DNA of 64,000 bases from Streptomyces sp. WAC 01529 (GCF_003945545.1 NZ_CP029617.1:7281001-7345000); one strand, 5' to 3'. Shown: positions 25,900 through 34,874, counted from the stretch's first letter. The notes: generated by a model from the sequence alone, not told the origin. Translations and numbers: made by a program.

Positions 25900-27023
25900 A
25901 CACCCCCGCCACCCTCCGGGCCGCCACCCCGGCACCCGACCCGCCCTGGGCCCTCCTCGCCGAACTCACCCACGGCTGCCCCCTGCGCTGCGCCTACTGC
26001 TCGAACCCCATGGAACTCACCGACAGGCGGGCGGAGTTGAGCGCCGATCAGTGGGCGGATGTGTTGCGCCAGGCCGCCGACCTCGGCGTCGTGCAGACCC
26101 ATCTGTCCGGCGGGGAACCGCTGTTGCGCCGCGACCTCGCCGAGATCGTCGCCGCCGCCGACTCCGCGGGCATTCACACGCAGCTCGTGACCAGCGGCGT
26201 CGGCCTGCACCGCGAACGCTTGGCCAGGCTCGTCGACGCGGGACTGCGCAGCGTCCAGCTGTCCGTCCAGCACCCCGACCCGCGGGCCGCGGAGCGCATC
26301 GCGGGCGCCCGGGCGTTCACCGCGAAGGAACGGGCGGCGTCGCTGGTGCGGTCCGCCGGGCTGCCGCTCGGCCTCAACGCCGTACTGCACCGCGCGAACC
26401 TGGACGCACTCGACGACTTCGTGGAACTGGGCCTGAGCTGGGGCGCCGACCGCGTCGAGCTGGCCAACACCCAGTTCTACGGCTGGGCGCTGCGCAATCG
26501 CGAGGCCCTGCTGCCGGACCGCGCCCAGGTCGCCCGGGCCCGTGCACGCGTCGAACGGTGGCGCGAACGGCTGGCGGGCCGGATGGAGCTGGTATGGGTG
26601 GCGCCCGACTACGTGGACGGCGTCGCGAAACCCTGCATGGGCGGGTGGGGAGCGGTGTCGCTGACCGTCGCCCCCGACGGCACGGTGCTGCCCTGCCCGG
26701 CCGCCGCCGCCCTCCTCGGCCGGGACGCGCCGAACGTCCGGGACCACCGGCTGGACTGGATCTGGCGTCACTCGGACGCCTTCACCCGCTACCGCGGCGA
26801 GGCCTGGATGAGCGACACCTGCCGCGGCTGCGAGCTGCGCACCGCCGACTTCGGGGGCTGCCGCTGCCAGGCGTACGCCCTCACCGGGGACGCGGCGCGC
26901 ACGGACCCCGCCTGCCACCGCTCACCCGACCACGGGCTGGTCCGCGCCCTCGTCGACGGTGCGGCCGCCCGTACGAAGGAGGGCGAGCCGCCCGCGTACG
27001 CCTACCGCACCCACGCGCCGTAA
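25896..27023 (+). CDS. pqqE: PqqA peptide cyclase PqqE (radical SAM)
   Basis: The 375-residue radical SAM enzyme forms the carbon-carbon bond between Glu and Tyr of PqqA. The SAM-binding [4Fe-4S] cysteines are Cys28, Cys32 and Cys35 (CPLRCAYC), followed by SGGEPLLR. C-terminal SPASM cysteines for auxiliary clusters are visible in KPCMGGWG, VLPCPAA, DTCRGCELR and GGCRCQA. It ends the pqqABCDE operon; all four downstream junctions are 4-bp overlaps or a 10-bp gap. An 8-bp tandem repeat lies between it and the sugar dehydrogenase. Confidence 0.94.
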   Translation: MNTPATLRAATPAPDPPWALLAELTHGCPLRCAYCSNPMELTDRRAELSADQWADVLRQAADLGVVQTHLSGGEPLLRRDLAEIVAAADSAGIHTQLVTSGVGLHRERLARLVDAGLRSVQLSVQHPDPRAAERIAGARAFTAKERAASLVRSAGLPLGLNAVLHRANLDALDDFVELGLSWGADRVELANTQFYGWALRNREALLPDRAQVARARARVERWRERLAGRMELVWVAPDYVDGVAKPCMGGWGAVSLTVAPDGTVLPCPAAAALLGRDAPNVRDHRLDWIWRHSDAFTRYRGEAWMSDTCRGCELRTADFGGCRCQAYALTGDAARTDPACHRSPDHGLVRALVDGAAARTKEGEPPAYAYRTHAP

Positions 27024-27046
27024 CCGCACCCCCGCCACCACTCGGC

Positions 27047-27094
27047 AGAGACACAGAGACACAGAGACACAGAGACACCGAGACACAGAGACGG
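27047..27094. repeat. 8-bp tandem repeat between pqqE and the sugar dehydrogenase
   Basis: Six AGAGACAC units lie at 27047-27094, the first four perfect and the last two altered. The array fills the leader directly before GGAGAACC, the ribosome binding site of the next gene. Change in copy number would alter the distance from pqqE. Confidence 0.92.
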
Positions 27095-27103
27095 AGAACC
27101 GGC

Positions 27104-28180
27104 ATGGCAAGAACTCTCATAGCCCTCGCCACCGCGGGAGCTGTCACCGCCGCCTCACTGGCCCTCGCCGGTGAGCCGGGCGAACCCGGTGGAAGGGGTG
27201 AACCCGGTGAGCCCACCACCGTGTCCACCGGGTGGACCATCCCGTGGGGCACCTCGTGGCTGCCCGACGGCTCGGCCGCCCTGGTCACCGAGCGCGACGA
27301 CTTCCGGGTGTGGCGGGTCTCGAAGGACGGCAAGGACAAGCAGCGCCTCGGCACCGTCCCGGAGTCCCAGACCACCGGGGGCGAGGGCGGCCTGATGGGG
27401 ATCGCCGTCGACCCGGACTGGGCCACCAACCACCACGTGTACGTCATGCACACCTCCACCGAGGGCAACCGCATCGCTCGCATGACGTACGACGGCACGA
27501 CCCTGTCCGGCTACAAGCCGCTGCTCAAGGGGATCAAGAAGAACAAGTACCACAACGGCGGACGCCTGGCGTTCGGCCCCGACGGCTACCTCTACGCCAC
27601 CACCGGCGACGCCCAGGACAAGGCCCTCGCGCAGGACAGGAACTCCCTCAGCGGCAAGATCCTGCGGCTGACGAAGGACGGCAGGCCCGCACCCGGCAAC
27701 CCCTTCGGCAACCACGTCTACAGCATGGGGCACCGCAACCCGCAGGGCATCGCCTTCGACGCCCGAGGCAGGCTGTGGGAGGCCGAGTTCGGGGAGAACA
27801 AGAAGGACGAGCTGAACCTCATCAAGCCGGGCGGGAACTACGGCTGGCCCACCTGTGAGGGCACCTGTGACGTCGCGGGCATGACCAACCCCAAGAAGAC
27901 CTGGGCTGTCGCCGAGGCCTCCCCGAGCGGAATCGCGGTCGTCGACAGCGCGGTCTACCTGGCGGCGCTCAGGGGCAAGCGCCTGTGGCGCGTACCGATC
28001 AACGCCGACAACGAGAACGTCGGCACCGCGAAGGCCTACTACGTGGGCGCGTACGGGCGTCTGCGCTCGGTCACCGCCGTCCCCGGCGCCGACGCACTGT
28101 GGCTCTCCACCACCAACGCCGACGGCAACGGGGGCCAACCCGACGGCTCCGACAAGATCTTCCGCGTACCGATCGGCTGA
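27104..28180 (+). CDS. Secreted PQQ-dependent aldose dehydrogenase (GSDH family)
   Basis: The 358-residue protein has a Sec-type signal (residues 1-23) followed by a Gly-Glu-Pro repeat linker. A six-bladed propeller of the soluble glucose/sorbosone dehydrogenase family comes next. Visible family parts are GLMGIAVDP, YHNGGRLAFGPDGYLY, the MGHRNPQGIAF stretch and LNLIKPGGNYGWP. Such enzymes use PQQ and calcium to oxidise aldoses to lactones outside the cell. The position directly behind pqqABCDE, in the same direction, argues that PQQ is its cofactor. GAGAACC precedes ATG 27104. The natural sugar is unknown. Confidence 0.88.
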   Translation: MARTLIALATAGAVTAASLALAGEPGEPGGRGEPGEPTTVSTGWTIPWGTSWLPDGSAALVTERDDFRVWRVSKDGKDKQRLGTVPESQTTGGEGGLMGIAVDPDWATNHHVYVMHTSTEGNRIARMTYDGTTLSGYKPLLKGIKKNKYHNGGRLAFGPDGYLYATTGDAQDKALAQDRNSLSGKILRLTKDGRPAPGNPFGNHVYSMGHRNPQGIAFDARGRLWEAEFGENKKDELNLIKPGGNYGWPTCEGTCDVAGMTNPKKTWAVAEASPSGIAVVDSAVYLAALRGKRLWRVPINADNENVGTAKAYYVGAYGRLRSVTAVPGADALWLSTTNADGNGGQPDGSDKIFRVPIG

Positions 28181-28202
28181 CCTGGGCGCCCGGCCGGCCG
28201 TG

Positions 28203-30026
28203 TCAGGACCGGTAGAGCGCCTCGACCTCGGTCGAGTAGGCCTGCTCGATCGCCTTCCGCTTGAGCTTCAGGGAGGGCGTCAGCAAGCCGTGCTCCTCGC
28301 TGAACTGATGCGCCAGTATCCGGAACGTACGAATGGACTCGGCCTGCGAGACAAGGGTGTTCGCGGCGACGACGGCCCGCCGCACCTCCGTCTCCAGGTC
28401 CGGGTCCCGCACCAGCTCACCGGGCGGGAGCATCGGCTTGCGCCGCATGGTCAGCCAGTGCTCCACCGCCTCCGCGTCCAGCGTGACGAGCGCCGCGATG
28501 TAGGGGCGGTCGTTGCCGACGACGACGCACTGCGCGACCAGCGGATGGTCGCGCACCCGCTCCTCCAGCTGGGCGGGCGAGACGCTCTTGCCGCCGGAGG
28601 TCACCAGGATCTCCTTCTTGCGCCCGGTGATCGTCAGATAGCCGTCCTCGTCGAGCGAGCCCAGATCGCCGGTGGCGAGCCACCCGTCGCGCAGCGTCGC
28701 TTCGGTGGCCCCCGGGTTGTTGAGGTACCCCTGGAAGATGTTGCCGCCGCGCAGCCAGACCTCACCGTCCTCCGCGATGTGCACCGTCGTGCCCGGAATC
28801 GGCTGGCCCACCGTGCCGTAGCGGGTGCGCTCGGGCGGGTTGGCGGTCGCGGCCGCCGTCGACTCCGTCAGCCCGTACCCCTCGTAGACCGTCACGCCCG
28901 CGCCCGCGAAGAACAGGCCGAGCCGCCGGTCCATGCCCGAACCGCCCGACATCGCGTGCCGCACCCGGCCGCCCATCACCTCGCGCACCTTGGAGTACAC
29001 GAGCTTGTCGAAGAGCTGGTGCTGCATGCGCAGCCCCGCCGAAGGACCCGGCCCCAGACCGAAGGCCTTGGCCTCCATCGCGTCCGCGTACCGCACCGCG
29101 CACTCGACGGCCTTGTCGAACGCGCCCGCCTTGCCGTCCTTCTCCGCCTTGCGCCGCGCCGCGTTGAAGACCTTCTCGAAGATGTACGGCACGGCCAGGA
29201 TGAACGACGGCCGGAACGCCGCCAGGTCGGGCAGCAGCGCCGCCGCGTTCAGGTTCGGCTGGTGCCCCATCTTGACCCGGCCGCGCACCGCCGCGACCTG
29301 CACCATGCGGCCGAAGACGTGCGCGAGCGGCAGGAAGAGCAGCGTGGTGGCCTCGTCGCCGCGCTTGGCGCGGAAGACCGGCTCCCAGCGCTCGACCATC
29401 ACATCCGCCTCGAACATGAAGTTCGCGTGGGAGATCAGACAACCCTTGGGCTTGCCCGTCGTGCCGGACGTGTAGATGATCGTCGCGATCGACTCGGGGG
29501 TGACCGCGCGGCGGTGACGGTGCACCACCTCGTCGTCGATGTCCAGGCCCGCGTCGGTCAGTTCGCCCACCGCGTCGGCATCCAGCTGCCACAGCCTGCG
29601 CAGCTGCGGCAGCCGGTCGATGACCGAACCGATCGTCATCGCGTGGTCCTCGTGCTCGACCATCGCGGCGCTGACCTGCGCGTCGTGCAGCATCCAGACG
29701 ACCTGCTCGGCCGAGGACGTCGGATATACCGGCACCACCTGGGCGCCGATGGACCACAGCGCGAAGTCGAAGAGCGTCCACTCATAGCGCGTACGGGACA
29801 TGATGGCCACGCGGTCGCCGAACCGTACGCCCTGCGCGATCAGCCCCTTCGCCAGGGCGAGCACCTCGTCGCGGAAGGCGGCCGAGGTGACGTCATGCCA
29901 CCGTCCGTCCGTCTTGCGGCCGAGGGCGATGCGCGTCGGGTCCTCGATGGCATGGTCGAAAACGGCGTCGGCAAGGCCGCCCACCAGTGGCGCCGATGCC
30001 ATCGGAGGGTTCGAGAACTCGCGCAA
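28203..30026 (-). CDS. Long-chain fatty-acid-CoA ligase
   Basis: The 607-residue protein is a membrane-associated AMP-forming ligase (FadD15-like) that activates fatty acids as acyl-CoA. The P-loop is IIYTSGTTGKPKG. Other signature parts are YGLTESTAAA and GDLGSLDEDGYLTITGRKKEILVT, with the adenylation Lys near the end. TTG 30026 is chosen because AAGGAG lies six bases upstream and homologues begin LREFS. ATG 30002 has no binding site. A TTAC...GTAA palindrome lies 49-66 bp upstream and may be the operator. It converges on the sugar dehydrogenase with only 22 bp between. Confidence 0.93.
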   Translation of the reverse strand: MREFSNPPMASAPLVGGLADAVFDHAIEDPTRIALGRKTDGRWHDVTSAAFRDEVLALAKGLIAQGVRFGDRVAIMSRTRYEWTLFDFALWSIGAQVVPVYPTSSAEQVVWMLHDAQVSAAMVEHEDHAMTIGSVIDRLPQLRRLWQLDADAVGELTDAGLDIDDEVVHRHRRAVTPESIATIIYTSGTTGKPKGCLISHANFMFEADVMVERWEPVFRAKRGDEATTLLFLPLAHVFGRMVQVAAVRGRVKMGHQPNLNAAALLPDLAAFRPSFILAVPYIFEKVFNAARRKAEKDGKAGAFDKAVECAVRYADAMEAKAFGLGPGPSAGLRMQHQLFDKLVYSKVREVMGGRVRHAMSGGSGMDRRLGLFFAGAGVTVYEGYGLTESTAAATANPPERTRYGTVGQPIPGTTVHIAEDGEVWLRGGNIFQGYLNNPGATEATLRDGWLATGDLGSLDEDGYLTITGRKKEILVTSGGKSVSPAQLEERVRDHPLVAQCVVVGNDRPYIAALVTLDAEAVEHWLTMRRKPMLPPGELVRDPDLETEVRRAVVAANTLVSQAESIRTFRILAHQFSEEHGLLTPSLKLKRKAIEQAYSTEVEALYRS

Positions 30027-30072
30027 TGATGCTCCTTGTGGCGCTCCGCACAGCGCCGTGACCGTACCCCAA

Positions 30073-30092
30073 TTACTTACGCTGGAGTAAGT
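30073..30092. promoter_or_regulatory. Palindromic operator candidate upstream of the acyl-CoA ligase
   Basis: ACTTAC (30075-30080) and GTAAGT (30087-30092) form a perfect inverted repeat with a 6-bp spacer. A shifted reading gives TTACT...AGTAA. The size and half sites suit a TetR-type repressor of fatty-acid genes. The protein is unknown. Confidence 0.5.
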
Positions 30093-30159
30093 TTCGGTGA
30101 CGTGATCTCCACCGAATCTGTACGCGGCGTGCAGACCTGCGCCGACGGGAAACGGCCCC

Positions 30160-31674
30160 CTACCGCCCTCCGGCGCCCACTGCTGCCTTGCGCCCCCGGT
30201 CCGGAGCGCCCGGGGCCGCCGAGCCCGTGACGCCCGGCCGCTGACCCGACGACGTACGCACCATGACGAGTACCAGCACCCCGGCCACGAGACCCGTGAC
30301 ACCGGCCGCGAGCGACGCCCCGTTCAGGCCCGCCGCGAACGCGGCCCGCACGGAGTGCTCGGAGAGCGTGCCGCTCAGGGCGGGGGCGCCGCCGCCCGCG
30401 ACGGCGTGCGCCGCGTCATGGCCGAGCGAGTCCGCCATGCGGGAGGTCAGGACCGTGCCGAACAGGGCGACCCCGACCGCGTATCCGAGCTGGCGGAAGG
30501 TGTTGACCGCGCCGCCCGCCATCCCCGAGTTCGCGGGCGGCACCGCGGCGAGCGCGGCCCCCGCGAGCCCCGGCGCGACCAGTCCCGTACCGATGCCCGC
30601 GATCGTCAGCCCGGGCAGGAGCGCGTTCCAGGACGACCCGGCGTCGAGCACCGCCATGCAGAGCCCGCCCGCGCCGATCAGCAGCAGCCCGACGCCGATG
30701 ACCAGGCGCGGCGCCACGCCGTGCAGCAGCCGCCCGCTGATCGCCGCCACGACGAACGAGGTCGCCGCGAGCGGCAGCAGCACCAGGCTGCCGCGCACCG
30801 CGCTCATGCCGAGCACGGTCTGCAACCAGATGGAGATGTACGGGATGACGCCGAACGCCGCCGCGTTGTAGCCGATCGCGCCGAGCAGCACCCCGGTGAA
30901 CGCGGGCTTGCGCAGCAGCCGCAGATCGAGGAGCGGATGGGCGGTGCGCCGCTCGACCTGGACGAAGCAGACCAGCGCGAGCACCGAGACGACGAAGGCC
31001 GCGACGGTCGCCGCCGACGTCCACCCCTCGGTCCCACCGCGCAGGACGCCGTACGTCCCCGCCCCCGCGATGCAGGCGAAGGCGGCCGTGCCCGCCCAGT
31101 CGACCCGGCGCCCGGCGGGGCCCCTGGACTCCGGCACGACCCGCAGCGTCAGCCAGATGGACGCCACGCTCACCGGCAGGTTCACGAAGAAGATCCACCG
31201 CCAGCCGGGCCCGGCGGTGAGCAGCCCGCCCACGATCGGCCCGAGCGCGGCGGACGCCCCGCTCACCGCGCCCCAGACGCCGAGCGCGACGGACCGCTCG
31301 CGGTCCTGGTAGGCGGCGGCGAGCAGCGGCAGGGTCGTCGCGAACATGGCCGCGGCGCCAAGACCCTGCACGGCGCGGGCCGCCACGAGCACATCCGCGT
31401 TGGACGCGAGGCCGCAGCCCAGCGAGGCCAGGGCGAAGAGCGCGGTGCCCATCACGTGGAGCCGCCGCCGGCCGAGCACGTCGGCGGCGGCGCCGACGCC
31501 GAGCAGCAGCGCGGCCAGCGCGAGCGCGTACCCGTCGATGACCCATTGCAGATCGGCGAGCGAGGCGTCCAGCGCCCGCGCCATGTCGGGCAGCGCCACC
31601 ACCACGATCGTCACGTCCAGCAAGAGCATGAATGTCCCGAGAGACACCGCTGTGAGCGGCCCCCATGTACGCAT
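30160..31674 (-). CDS. MFS drug/proton antiporter, 14-helix (DHA2) type
   Basis: The 504-residue protein has 14 predicted membrane helices. The family motifs are FMLLLDVTIVVVALP in helix 1, GALADVLGRRR-like in the 2-3 loop (AAADVLGRRR) and the motif-C helix GPIVGG. Such EmrB/QacA-type pumps export lipophilic drugs or antibiotics with proton influx. ATG 31674 follows GGAGGAAGACGG. It is divergent from an Lrp regulator 126 bp away, and the intergenic region has an 8-bp palindrome TCGTACGA (31718-31725). Regulation by that neighbour is a common arrangement but not shown. Confidence 0.9.
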   Translation of the reverse strand: MRTWGPLTAVSLGTFMLLLDVTIVVVALPDMARALDASLADLQWVIDGYALALAALLLGVGAAADVLGRRRLHVMGTALFALASLGCGLASNADVLVAARAVQGLGAAAMFATTLPLLAAAYQDRERSVALGVWGAVSGASAALGPIVGGLLTAGPGWRWIFFVNLPVSVASIWLTLRVVPESRGPAGRRVDWAGTAAFACIAGAGTYGVLRGGTEGWTSAATVAAFVVSVLALVCFVQVERRTAHPLLDLRLLRKPAFTGVLLGAIGYNAAAFGVIPYISIWLQTVLGMSAVRGSLVLLPLAATSFVVAAISGRLLHGVAPRLVIGVGLLLIGAGGLCMAVLDAGSSWNALLPGLTIAGIGTGLVAPGLAGAALAAVPPANSGMAGGAVNTFRQLGYAVGVALFGTVLTSRMADSLGHDAAHAVAGGGAPALSGTLSEHSVRAAFAAGLNGASLAAGVTGLVAGVLVLVMVRTSSGQRPGVTGSAAPGAPDRGRKAAVGAGGR

Positions 31675-31800
31675 TTCCGTCTTCCTCCGGCTCAAGGTCC
31701 GACGCGTGTGCGTCTTCTCGTACGATGAGGCCGCGCCGGACGATCCCAGCGGTACGGGCCGCTCAAGCGCATGGAATCGACATATAGGGGGCCTGTAACG

Positions 31801-32790
31801 GTGGAATCCGAAGCCTTCGACGAGCTGGACCTCAAATTGCTCCACGCCCTCGAAGTCGACGGCAGGGCGCCCTTCAGCCGTATCGCCGCCGTCCTCGGCG
31901 TCTCCGACCAGACCGTCGCGCGCCGCTTCCGCCGGCTGCGCGCCGAGGCGGGCCTTCGCGTCGTCGGCGTCCGCGACAGCGCGCGGCTCGGCAGGGACCA
32001 GTGGATGCTGCGCCTGCGCTGTACGCCAGACGGCGCCGAGGCGATCGCGGCCGCCCTGGCCCGCCGCCCCGACACGGCGTGGGTCCACCTCACGTCGGCC
32101 GGCACCGAGGTGGTCTGCATGACGCTGCCCCGCGACCCGGGCGACTACGACGACCTGCTCTTCGGCAAGCTCCTGCGCACCCGCAAACTCATCGAGATCA
32201 CCGCACACCAGCTCCTGCACTACTTCTACGGCGGACGCACCGGCTGGATCGGCAAGCACCGCCCGCTGACCGACGAGCAGGTCGCCGCCCTGCGCCCGAC
32301 CGGACCGCCGACCGCCCCCGGGCCGGGCCCCGCCCCCGTCAGCATCGCCCCCGAAGACGAGCCCCTGGTCGCCGCCCTGAAGGCCGACGGACGCGTCACC
32401 TACCCCGAACTCCAGCGGCTCACGGGCCGCTCCGAGTCCGCGGTCAAACGCCGCGTCGCCGCGCTGCTCGGCTCCGGCGCGCTCTACATCGACACCGAGT
32501 ACGACACCGCGTACTTCGGCTTCGCCACCGCCGCGATGCTCTGGGTCACCGTCGACCCCGGAGCCCTGGACGAGGTCGGGCGGGCGATGGCCGGGCACCC
32601 CGAGATCGCCCACGCCTCCGCGGTCACCGGGTCCGCCAACCTGATGGCGACCGTCGTCACCCGCGACACGGCGGAGCTGTACACCTATCTGAGCGGCAGA
32701 CTCGGCCCGCTGGACGGCGTGCGGCACATCGAGTCCGCGCCCCTCCTGCGCCGCTTCAAGGAACTCACCTACCCGCGCCCCCTGCGCTAG
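31801..32790 (+). CDS. Lrp/AsnC-family regulator with two modules
   Basis: The 329-residue protein carries two Lrp units. HTH 1 is at about residues 7-45 (DLKLLHALEVDGRAPFSRIA) with a first ligand domain to about 145. HTH 2 is at about 185-225 (YPELQRLTGRSESAVKRR) with a RAM-type domain after it. Double-Lrp proteins are common in Streptomyces and often govern a divergent exporter, here the MFS pump. GTG 31801 has AGGGGG upstream; ATG 31771 would add ten residues with a poorer binding site. The TAG stop is part of the 42-bp palindrome at 32787-32828. Confidence 0.87.
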   Translation: MESEAFDELDLKLLHALEVDGRAPFSRIAAVLGVSDQTVARRFRRLRAEAGLRVVGVRDSARLGRDQWMLRLRCTPDGAEAIAAALARRPDTAWVHLTSAGTEVVCMTLPRDPGDYDDLLFGKLLRTRKLIEITAHQLLHYFYGGRTGWIGKHRPLTDEQVAALRPTGPPTAPGPGPAPVSIAPEDEPLVAALKADGRVTYPELQRLTGRSESAVKRRVAALLGSGALYIDTEYDTAYFGFATAAMLWVTVDPGALDEVGRAMAGHPEIAHASAVTGSANLMATVVTRDTAELYTYLSGRLGPLDGVRHIESAPLLRRFKELTYPRPLR

Positions 32791-32828
32791 GGCCTGTCCC
32801 GCCGCATGACCCGCCGGACAGGCCCTAG
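32787..32828. repeat. Short palindrome with the same ends as the 193-bp element
   Basis: CTAGGGCCTGTCC (32787-32799) and GGACAGGCCCTAG (32816-32828) are perfect inverted 13-mers around 16 bp. The ends equal those of the element at 11275-11467. TAG 32788-32790 stops the Lrp gene; the other end stops the LysR gene on the minus strand. It can also act as a two-way terminator. Confidence 0.8.
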
Positions 32829-33715
32829 GCCCCGCGCCGCAGCCGGTCCCCGCTCGCCAGGATCGCCGCCGCGAGCGCGTCGGCCGCCGCCTGGTCGGCG
32901 GCGCGCCGCTCGCCGTGCAGCAGGACGAAGTCGACCGAGCCCAGTTCGGGCAGGCCCGCCCGGTCGGAGACGCGGACCAGGCCCGGCGGGATCAGGCCGC
33001 GCGAGTGCGCCATCACGCCGAGGCCCGCGCGGGCCGCCGCCACCAGGCCGTTGAGGCTGCCGCTCGTGCAGGCCACGCGCCAGGGACGGCCGCGCCGCTC
33101 CAGCGCCTCGAAGGCGAGGGCGCGCGTGATGCCCGGCGGCGGGTAGACGATCAGCGGCACGGGGCGCTCGGGGTCCAGGCGCAGCCGCTCGGAGCCGATC
33201 CACACCAGCTCGTCGTGGCGGACCAGCTGGCCCCGCGGGTCCTCCGGGCGCCGCTTGGCGAGCACCAGGTCGAGCTTGCCCGCGTCGAGCCGCTCGTGCA
33301 GCGTCCCGGACAGCTCGACGGTCAGCTCCAGATCGACGTCCGGGTGGGCGTGCCGGAAGGACTCCAGGATGTCGGTGAGCCGCGTCAGGACGAAGTCCTC
33401 CGACGCCCCGAACCGCAGCCGCCCGCCCAGCCGCGTCCGCGTGAAGAAGGCCGACGCCTGCTCGTGCACGGCCAGGATGCGGCGGGCGAAACCGAGCATC
33501 GCCTCGCCGTCCTCGGTCAGCTCGACGCTGTGGGTGTCGCGGGTAAACAGTCGGCGCCCGGTCGCCTCCTCCAGACGGCGCACGTGCTGGCTCACCGTCG
33601 ACTGGCGCAGGCCGAGGCGCCGGGCGGCCTGCGTGAAGCTCATCGTCTGGGCGACCGCGAGGAAGGTGCGGAGCTGCGAAGGGTCGTACACGAGAGTCAG
33701 CCTAGACCCGCTCAT
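32825..33715 (-). CDS. LysR-family transcriptional regulator
   Basis: The 296-residue protein has the N-terminal winged helix (about residues 11-70, with SFTQAARRLGLRQSTVSQHVRRLEE) and a two-lobed inducer-binding domain to the end. The start is ATG 33715. GTG 33691 (Val-Tyr-Asp-Pro-Ser) eight codons later matches many LysR proteins, and neither has a clear binding site. The gene is divergent from a bile-acid-symporter-type carrier about 100 bp away, which it probably regulates. Its TAG is supplied by the 42-bp palindrome. Confidence 0.88.
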   Translation of the reverse strand: MSGSRLTLVYDPSQLRTFLAVAQTMSFTQAARRLGLRQSTVSQHVRRLEEATGRRLFTRDTHSVELTEDGEAMLGFARRILAVHEQASAFFTRTRLGGRLRFGASEDFVLTRLTDILESFRHAHPDVDLELTVELSGTLHERLDAGKLDLVLAKRRPEDPRGQLVRHDELVWIGSERLRLDPERPVPLIVYPPPGITRALAFEALERRGRPWRVACTSGSLNGLVAAARAGLGVMAHSRGLIPPGLVRVSDRAGLPELGSVDFVLLHGERRAADQAAADALAAAILASGDRLRRGA

Positions 33716-33818
33716 CGTGTTTCGTGATGACAGTCAGAACGGTGTACGGGATTCCTGATCGTGCCAGGTGGGCGGAGCATGGAGAAGGCATGTTCCCGTA
33801 CCGACAGCATGGAGCCCC

Positions 33819-34874
33819 GTGAAACGCCTGAAGTGGCTGGCCTGGATGCCGGTCGACCCGTACATCGTGGCGTTGCTCGCGACCGTGGGCGTCGCGGCGC
33901 TCGTCCCCGCCCGCGGCGGCGCCGCCGATGCCGCCTCGGGGGCCTCCACCGCCGCGGTCTCGTTCCTCTTCTTCCTCTACGGGGCCCGCCTCTCCACCCG
34001 CGAGGCGCTCGACGGGCTCAAGCACTGGCGGCTCCACCTCACGGTCCTCGCCTGTACGTTCGTCGTCTTCCCGCTGCTCGGGCTCGCCGCCAAGGGCCTC
34101 GTCCCCTACGTCCTGACGCCCGCCCTCTACAGCGGCTTCCTCTTCCTCACCCTGGTGCCGTCGACGATCCAGTCCTCCATCGCCTTCACCTCCATGGCCC
34201 GCGGCAACGTGCCCGCCGCGATCTGCGCGGGATCCTTCTCCTCCCTGGCGGGCATCGTGCTCACCCCGCTGCTCGCGGCCGCGCTGCTCGGCGGCACCGG
34301 CGGCGGCTTCTCGGCGGACTCCGTCGTCAAGATCGTGGTGCGGCTGCTCGTGCCGTTCGTCGCCGGGCAGCTGCTGCGCCGCTGGGTCGGCGGCTTCCTC
34401 TCCCGGCACAAGAAGGTCCTCGGGTACGTCGACCGCGGGTCGATCCTGCTCGTTGTCTACACCGCTTTCAGCGAGGGCATGGTGCAGGGCATCTGGCACC
34501 AGGTGACCCCGCTGCGGCTGCTCGCGCTGCTCGGCGTCGAGGCGGTGCTGCTCACCGTGATGCTGGTGTTGACCTGGTACGGCGCGAAGCGGCTCGGGTT
34601 CGGCCGCGGCGACCGCGTCGCGATCCAGTTCGCCGGTTCGAAGAAGTCCCTGGCCGCGGGGTTGCCCATGGCGAGCATCCTGTTCGGGGCGCACGCCTCG
34701 CTCGCCGTGCTGCCGCTGATGCTCTTCCACCAGATGCAGCTGATGGTCTGCGCGGTCATCGCCAAGCGCCGCTCGCGCGATCCGGTGGGCTTCGGCGGCG
34801 AGGAGGCCGTCAGCGGGGCTCGGCCAGGCGGAGCGAGACGAACCGCGGCCGGTACAGCGCCACGTTCCGGTTGA
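33819..34874 (+). CDS. Bile acid:sodium symporter-family transporter
   Basis: The 351-residue membrane protein has about ten hydrophobic segments and belongs to the SBF-like (YfeH) branch of the BASS family. That branch takes up or exports organic anions with sodium or protons. Family stretches include FLFFLYGARLS, TLVPSTIQSSIAFTS and FAGSKKSLAAGLPMASILFG. GTG 33819 follows GGAG by four bases. The LysR neighbour is divergent. The final part of the gene overlaps the end of the minus-strand DUF4185 gene by 65 bp, and the last residues (Gly/Ala/Arg/Thr) look like an extension. Substrate unknown. Confidence 0.88.
   Translation: MKRLKWLAWMPVDPYIVALLATVGVAALVPARGGAADAASGASTAAVSFLFFLYGARLSTREALDGLKHWRLHLTVLACTFVVFPLLGLAAKGLVPYVLTPALYSGFLFLTLVPSTIQSSIAFTSMARGNVPAAICAGSFSSLAGIVLTPLLAAALLGGTGGGFSADSVVKIVVRLLVPFVAGQLLRRWVGGFLSRHKKVLGYVDRGSILLVVYTAFSEGMVQGIWHQVTPLRLLALLGVEAVLLTVMLVLTWYGAKRLGFGRGDRVAIQFAGSKKSLAAGLPMASILFGAHASLAVLPLMLFHQMQLMVCAVIAKRRSRDPVGFGGEEAVSGARPGGARRTAAGTAPRSG

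Noticed and set aside
23669..27023. PqqE as the radical SAM partner of an FxSxx-COOH peptide system with the NB-ARC-TPR gene
   Set aside because: PqqE is tightly coupled to pqqABCD and has its own peptide. No FxSxx-COOH peptide or FxsB/FxsC relative lies near the NB-ARC gene.
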